Of a DNA stretch of 39,800 bases, positions 35,589 through 39,800 are shown one piece after another. The translations under genes and the position numbers were made by a program. Source of the DNA: Cyanophora paradoxa (Eukaryota > Glaucocystophyceae > Cyanophorales > Cyanophoraceae); contig QPMI01000471.1 in NCBI GenBank assembly GCA_004431415.1, forward strand, positions 1 to 39,800, read 5' to 3'. Numbering within the stretch: the first letter of the stretch is position 1; each line of letters opens with the position of its first letter. The notes below the pieces were generated by a model that had not been told where the DNA came from, did no database searches, and saw nothing but the letters and a program-made list of their open reading frames with translations.

Positions 35589-37049
35589 ATGACGGAACCC
35601 ATAGTAGAAACGACAGTAAAGAATGCTGTATTGGATAATCAATTTTATATAACCCATGGCAATATACCCAGTGAATCCAATGACCTAATTGTTAATCTAA
35701 AAGGCTATGTGATGGGAGCTATGGCTTCTAACCTATGGAATGACCTTTTCGGTTACGAGTTTGGTCACATCTATGACATTGCAAATGGGATCGGCTATGT
35801 GGATGCAATGGCAGGCACAGCCTTTCGCAATTTAAATTGCAACTGTGTGGGTGGGTGGATGTTTCAGATCTGTTCAAATGTCGATCCTACTATTGATCCC
35901 GCCACTGTGACCTTTGATTGCAATCTGTATGCCCCCAAAACCATTTTTTCTATCACTTGCAATCTCGTTAATTCGGATGTGCCCATAGTAGCACCTGTAA
36001 TAGGTGCATCAAATATGTATATCCAAAGAAATCCGGTCGTGCATACAGGCGCCGAATTTATATTAGGCGACAACACCCCAATTAGTCGACTCGAATTGCC
36101 CACGAATTTCACCTTTAATCTCGTGGATGAGTTCCCTAACAGTCAAAGTCTTATGTATTTCACCTCTGAAAATCGCCTTTCGGGTGCATTCTCACCCATC
36201 GAGCTTTCTATACCGAAACAAAGGTGAGCTATAAAGAGCTTACAGATGTGCCGGCGGGATTTAGTGGTAGATGGACTGATATTACTGAGAAGCCGACTTG
36301 GAGTAGTGTAGCATACACAGGAAATTACTATGATTTAGAGGGAACTCCCGATTTCACAAGTTATATACCTCGTTGGATCGATCAAGGTGTAATTATATCA
36401 GAATCTACACTTCCTTTCAATGGGACATGGGATAGGTTATTTACTAAGCCGAATTTGCATGCTGTTGCCACAAGTGGTGACTACAATGATTTAACTAACA
36501 CACCCAATGCACCGACCTTGCATGCTGTGGCTACAAGTGGGAGCTATACAGATTTAGTTAATACACCTAACCTCCACGCTGTGGCTACAAGTGGAAATAT
36601 GATGATCTGATTAACACACCTACTTCGCCACCCACTCACAATCACAGCATAGAGTTGCTCACGAATTTCGGTAGTTATGTGAATCCAAATGCATATGTGC
36701 AACAAGGGACAGCGAATGTAGTTTTGGAAAATAGAATATACAATGCAGGAGAGACCTTTCAGTTATCGGGAACGGTCGTATTCTCTACCCATTTTATAGT
36801 GATGCAGTGATTACTACCTCTATCGAGAATAGCTACAACTCTGTAAATTGGGAAATGACCAACTGTGTATATATCGGACCTGAGTATGTTAATAATGAGA
36901 GAGTAGGACTAAAAACTAAGTTTACATGGATCGTTAGATTCACAGCTTTCGCATCGACTAATTTCACAAATGTCACAGCAGCAAATCGCACCCTTAAACT
37001 CCATTGGACTGCTGTCGGACCTCTCCAAAACAATAATATTCTCACTTAA
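35589..37049 (+). CDS. Phage-type repeat fibre, three frameshifts
   Basis: Frames 35589-36227, 36224-36610, an unlisted middle frame (about 36598-36790) and 36807-37049 follow one another. Adding one base at three places gives 487 residues, and the total length becomes a multiple of three. Residues 1-205 form a globular N-terminal domain of unknown type (GYEFGHIYDIANGIGY, DPATVTFDCNLYAP). The middle has ELTDVPAGFSGRW, then three repeats of LHAVATSGxYxDLxNTP, the unit found in many bacteriophage tail fibres. The C-terminal 130 residues (AGETFQLSG, WEMTNCVYIGPEYVN, TAANRTLKLHWTAVG) form the probable tip. Likely a receptor-binding fibre. Confidence 0.68.
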
Positions 37050-37070
37050 TAAGTAAAGAACAATCACACA

Positions 37071-38089
37071 ATGTCGACTGTGTTTACCCCTGTCTTCTCC
37101 CTCAGTGCATCAGCTGTCCATAATGTCCAACACACAGTCTATGATTTATCTCCGAGCCACCCTTCCACAGAGACAGCGAAAACCGATTCTTTTAATGACC
37201 AAAGTATACTCAGAGTCAAAGAACTCAGAGCTGACAAGATTGATGGACTCGTTAAAGCTACTCAAATAATCGTATCTAATCGACCCGCAATATCTTCGGG
37301 GCTGGTCACCAAAGAAAATCTATATGAGGGTCAACAGGATTCCAAAACGGCTTTTAATCCGGCTGATAGGAATTCGGCGGCTTTTCAAGTTTACAGTGGT
37401 GGGGCATGGATTGGGACTGGACTTGGAGTGAATGGGAATGCAACAGTGAGCGGGAATGCAACAGTTACTGGAAGCCTTACAGCTGGATCATTTGGGACAG
37501 TTAAAACGACGACTATTGATTCTGGGGCAAATACAGAGTTGGTGATCAAGCGAAATAATGAGAATATCGCTTCCACATTTGTAAACAGCTTCACCAATTC
37601 AACAAGTGGGCAGTTGCTGGAACTTACAGCTGGAAAGGTCTTACAGTCAATGGGACAAACTCTTATCTTGGGACTCCAAACCATCCTCGATTTTGCTATG
37701 GATTAAATACAACAGTAACATCAGCTGCAATTATCAACGCATGGGGGCATATCATTTTAGGATCAACATCATTTTCGAATGGAGTATTCACAGCACCCAT
37801 AGGAGGACATTACAGGTTCGTTTTCACAGCAATGACATCAAGATATGATACAGGAAACACACATGTTATTTTACAAGTAAATGGTGCAGATACAGCAGTG
37901 AATGCATTAGTAGGTGTTGTAACTAATGCAGATGAATATAGAAGATATCGCTGTCTCGGTTTCAACACTATTCAATCACTTAGTGCAGGTGATAGTGTGC
38001 GACTCAGATTAGCATTGGGTAGTCAGCTTTATGGTGATGCAAGCACTGCATTTTGTCAATGGTCAGGTGAATTAATTTCGGCAATATAA
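37071..38089 (+). CDS. Fibre with C1q-like head, one frameshift
   Basis: Reading one extra base in the GGGC at about 37607 joins frames 37071-37706 and 37832-38089 (the second frame is open from before 37620) into 339 residues. The N-terminal 110 residues are of unknown type; then come short shaft repeats GNATVSGNATVTGSLTAGS. The C-terminal 140 residues fit a C1q/TNF-like trimeric head: NGVFTAPIGGHYRFVFTAM is the C1q signature, followed by HVILQVNGAD, the GDSVRLRLALGSQLYGD strand and FCQWSGELI. Such heads bind receptors or glycans. The gene is 21 bp downstream of the preceding fibre gene. Confidence 0.75.
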
Positions 38090-38097
38090 GTAAAAGA

Positions 38098-38346
38098 ATG
38101 TCGAACATCTACCAAGTGGTTCTAACTGATACTGAAAAACTCGGAATGGAATACTGTGCCTACTCTGTTCAGGATTGGATCGATAATGCTGCTCATAATA
38201 GGGCGAGAATCGCGATTGATGAGATTGTGGACAAAGAAGTTAAATCGTGTATTGCTGCTGGAATTCCGATTCCACTCACAAAGGAAGCGATTGTAGAGCA
38301 AGCGTTTAATCGGGGACTGTTCGAAAGGCAAGCGAAATTCCTGTGA
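38098..38346 (+). CDS. Small phage-like protein, 82 residues
   Basis: It begins MSNIYQVVLTDTEKLGMEYC and continues QDWIDNAAHNRARIAIDEIV. This wording is familiar from small proteins encoded next to tail-fibre genes in bacteriophages, where their role is unclear. It starts 8 bp after the C1q fibre stop, as the last gene before the right TIR. I would guess a fibre assembly or accessory protein. The resemblance is from memory of the pattern and needs a search. Confidence 0.6.
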   Translation: MSNIYQVVLTDTEKLGMEYCAYSVQDWIDNAAHNRARIAIDEIVDKEVKSCIAAGIPIPLTKEAIVEQAFNRGLFERQAKFL

Positions 38347-38521
38347 GTGCTCCTATGTAAGAGAGATGGGTTTATGTTATTTTTCATAGATCATGCATAA
38401 GAAAGGCATGTATCTTGCATAGTGGGCGGGGCGCACTTATCCCCTTCGTATCCACTTCGTATCCACTTCATATCCACTTTGTGTTCACTAAATTATATCG
38501 CACTGATTCAGTTTGCATTTT

Positions 38522-38747
38522 GCCCCCACCCTACACCCCACCCTATACTACAATCTCGTTATTTCTATACATATTTACTATCTAATTAATAGAGTTTATA
38601 CATTGAAATAAGTGAGGTGTATCGATAAGTAATACAGGGTGGGGAGGGTGGGTTGGGTGGGGTCTTTTTGCCCAAAAATATTTGACCCCCAAAAATTTAA
38701 GGGATTCAAAAAAATGCCCCACCTCACCCACTTACCCACCCTATCGA
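38522..38747 (-). repeat. G-rich hairpin module, right copy 3
   Basis: Mirror of 13533-13762. In this arm the G/C runs are one base longer at several places. Confidence 0.85.
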
Positions 38748-38997
38748 AGTCCGCACGATATCATAGTAGGCTACATCGGGATTGCGATCATATCACAGTG
38801 TATACAGTGAGGGTGGTGCCCACTTTCTCACCCCACCCTATCGATTCGCGATTCAGGGATCGCGAAATATACAGCACATGATACTTGTTTTTCTTAGTGA
38901 TCGCGCCGTTCTAATACGATCTGAATATATCATATCTCGTCGGTATCACGTCGGTTCAATATCGTAATTATTAAATGGTTGGCTGATACCACTTTCA

Positions 38998-39215
38998 CAC
39001 CCACCCTCACACCCCACCCGGTATTAATTTAACATACATAATCTCTATACTTTATACATTAATTACATTGAAATCAATCATAAATATAATAAAAGATACA
39101 GGGTGGGGTAAGTGGGTTGGGTGGGGTCTTTTTGACCAAGAATTTTTGAGGGGGAATTATTTTAGGGAATTCAAAAAAATGCCCCACCTCACCCCACCCG
39201 CCCCACCCTATCGAA
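38998..39215 (-). repeat. G-rich hairpin module, right copy 2 (uninterrupted)
   Basis: Mirror of the split left copy 2. The sequence ATTTATGATTGATTTC reads without a break here, proving the 1.58-kb segment on the left is an insertion and not an ancestral part. Confidence 0.88.
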
Positions 39216-39310
39216 GTTATCGAAGTCCGATAAGTATCAAACCGGAAGTAAAAATAACACATCATGATTTTATGTGTGCCATCTTAGATTGGACTACCAT
39301 ACCGATACCA

Positions 39311-39534
39311 CTCACACCCCACCCTCACACCCCACCCAGTATTAATTTAACATACTCAATCATACATATTTATATTTAAATTACATGAAATCAATCATAG
39401 ATAAAGAGAATAATACAGGGTGGGGTAAGTGGGGTTGGGTGGGGTCTTTTTTGACCAAGAATTTTTGGGAGTGAAACATTTTAGGGAATTCAAAAAAATG
39501 CCCCACCTCACCCCACCCGCCCCACCCTATCGAA
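39311..39534 (-). repeat. G-rich hairpin module, right copy 1
   Basis: Mirror of 11177-11395. Confidence 0.85.
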
Positions 39535-39800
39535 GCTACGTAGGTGATACACATGACTATATGAGGCGCGTCCCAAGCAGCACATTGTAGTTGTTTTAGA
39601 TACACATCGCGCATCGTAAACACATATCGGCTATATCGCGATTACATATTATATATACATATTTTACAAAGATTCCACGATACTTATATTATTTTTATTG
39701 ATTCATTTACGAACTACCGATAGAATACATATCACATATCGATATACACTATGATAAAAATGCTAATATCTTTTATATAACTTATAGTAACACACATATA

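Larger units (their letters stand above)
10855..39800. mobile_element. Integrated Polinton / Polinton-like virus, about 29 kb or more
   Basis: A region of distinctly lower GC than its left flank is bounded by long inverted repeats. It contains an rve integrase, protein-primed DNA polymerase B, primase-SF3 helicase, packaging ATPase, a probable double-jelly-roll capsid protein, penton-like proteins and fibres. Integrase plus protein-primed polymerase plus TIRs defines Polintons/Mavericks. The fused primase-helicase and the fibre set are more like Polinton-like viruses and virophages. Early/replication genes are mostly on the minus strand and the receptor-binding module on the plus strand. I did not recognise an adenovirus-type maturation protease. 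The right terminus lies at or beyond the window edge, so a target-site duplication cannot be checked. Confidence 0.9.
38406..39800 (-). repeat. Right terminal inverted repeat (continues past the window)
   Basis: Reverse complement of the left arm without the 1.58-kb insertion, starting at GCATGTA (38406). It holds three mirror copies of the G-rich module (38522-38747, 38998-39215, 39311-39534). The last base of the window pairs with 10914; by symmetry at least 18 more bases up to the palindrome loop are expected outside. Confidence 0.93.

Noticed and set aside
38639-39379. Frames in the right TIR (80-103 codons)
   Set aside because: The same peptides appear mirrored in the left TIR and translate the G-rich modules; there is no domain.

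Overview
The window joins two different kinds of DNA. Positions 1 to about 10,850 are GC-rich and look like the nuclear genome of a microbial eukaryote, most likely an alga (inference): there is a degenerate LINE-type retrotransposon, C-rich introns that begin GTACCC and end GCAG, an F-box/LRR-like coding stretch, tRNA-derived repeats and long G-runs. From about 10,855 the composition falls to near 40-45% GC and a large virus-like element begins, bounded by long terminal inverted repeats (TIRs). It reaches the right edge of the window, so its outer right end and target-site duplication are not visible.

Host part: a minus-strand non-LTR retrotransposon (about 7268 down to 1, open at the left edge) carries a Pro/Ala-rich first part fused to only the last part of an apurinic-type endonuclease domain, a YADD reverse transcriptase, an RNase H domain and a C-terminal zinc knuckle, in reading frames broken at least four times. 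Between 7.28 and 9.7 kb there are weakly supported spliced host genes on both strands, then two tRNA-like repeats and a G-rich tract.

Element: left TIR 10,914-13,877, right TIR 38,406 to at least 39,800. The left arm holds a 1.58-kb GC-rich insertion that the right arm lacks. A minus-strand block (15.3-31.2 kb) carries an rve-family DDE integrase, a protein-primed family B DNA polymerase, an AEP primase fused to an SF3 helicase, an A32/FtsK-like packaging ATPase, a repeat-containing PD-(D/E)XK endonuclease, a probable double-jelly-roll major capsid protein, a penton-like protein and several small unknowns. One RING-finger gene runs the other way. A tightly packed plus-strand block (31.2-38.3 kb) carries a second penton-like protein and a receptor-binding set: an 1108-residue membrane-anchored fibre, a phage-type repeat fibre and a C1q-headed fibre. 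Together these form a complete Polinton/Polinton-like-virus replication, integration and virion toolkit.

Many genes are split by single-base frameshifts, nearly all equivalent to one missing base beside a short homopolymer. The two TIR arms differ from each other mostly in the same way, so I regard most breaks as sequence error or recent slippage rather than old decay. A shared upstream motif precedes at least six minus-strand genes and is probably the element's own promoter.
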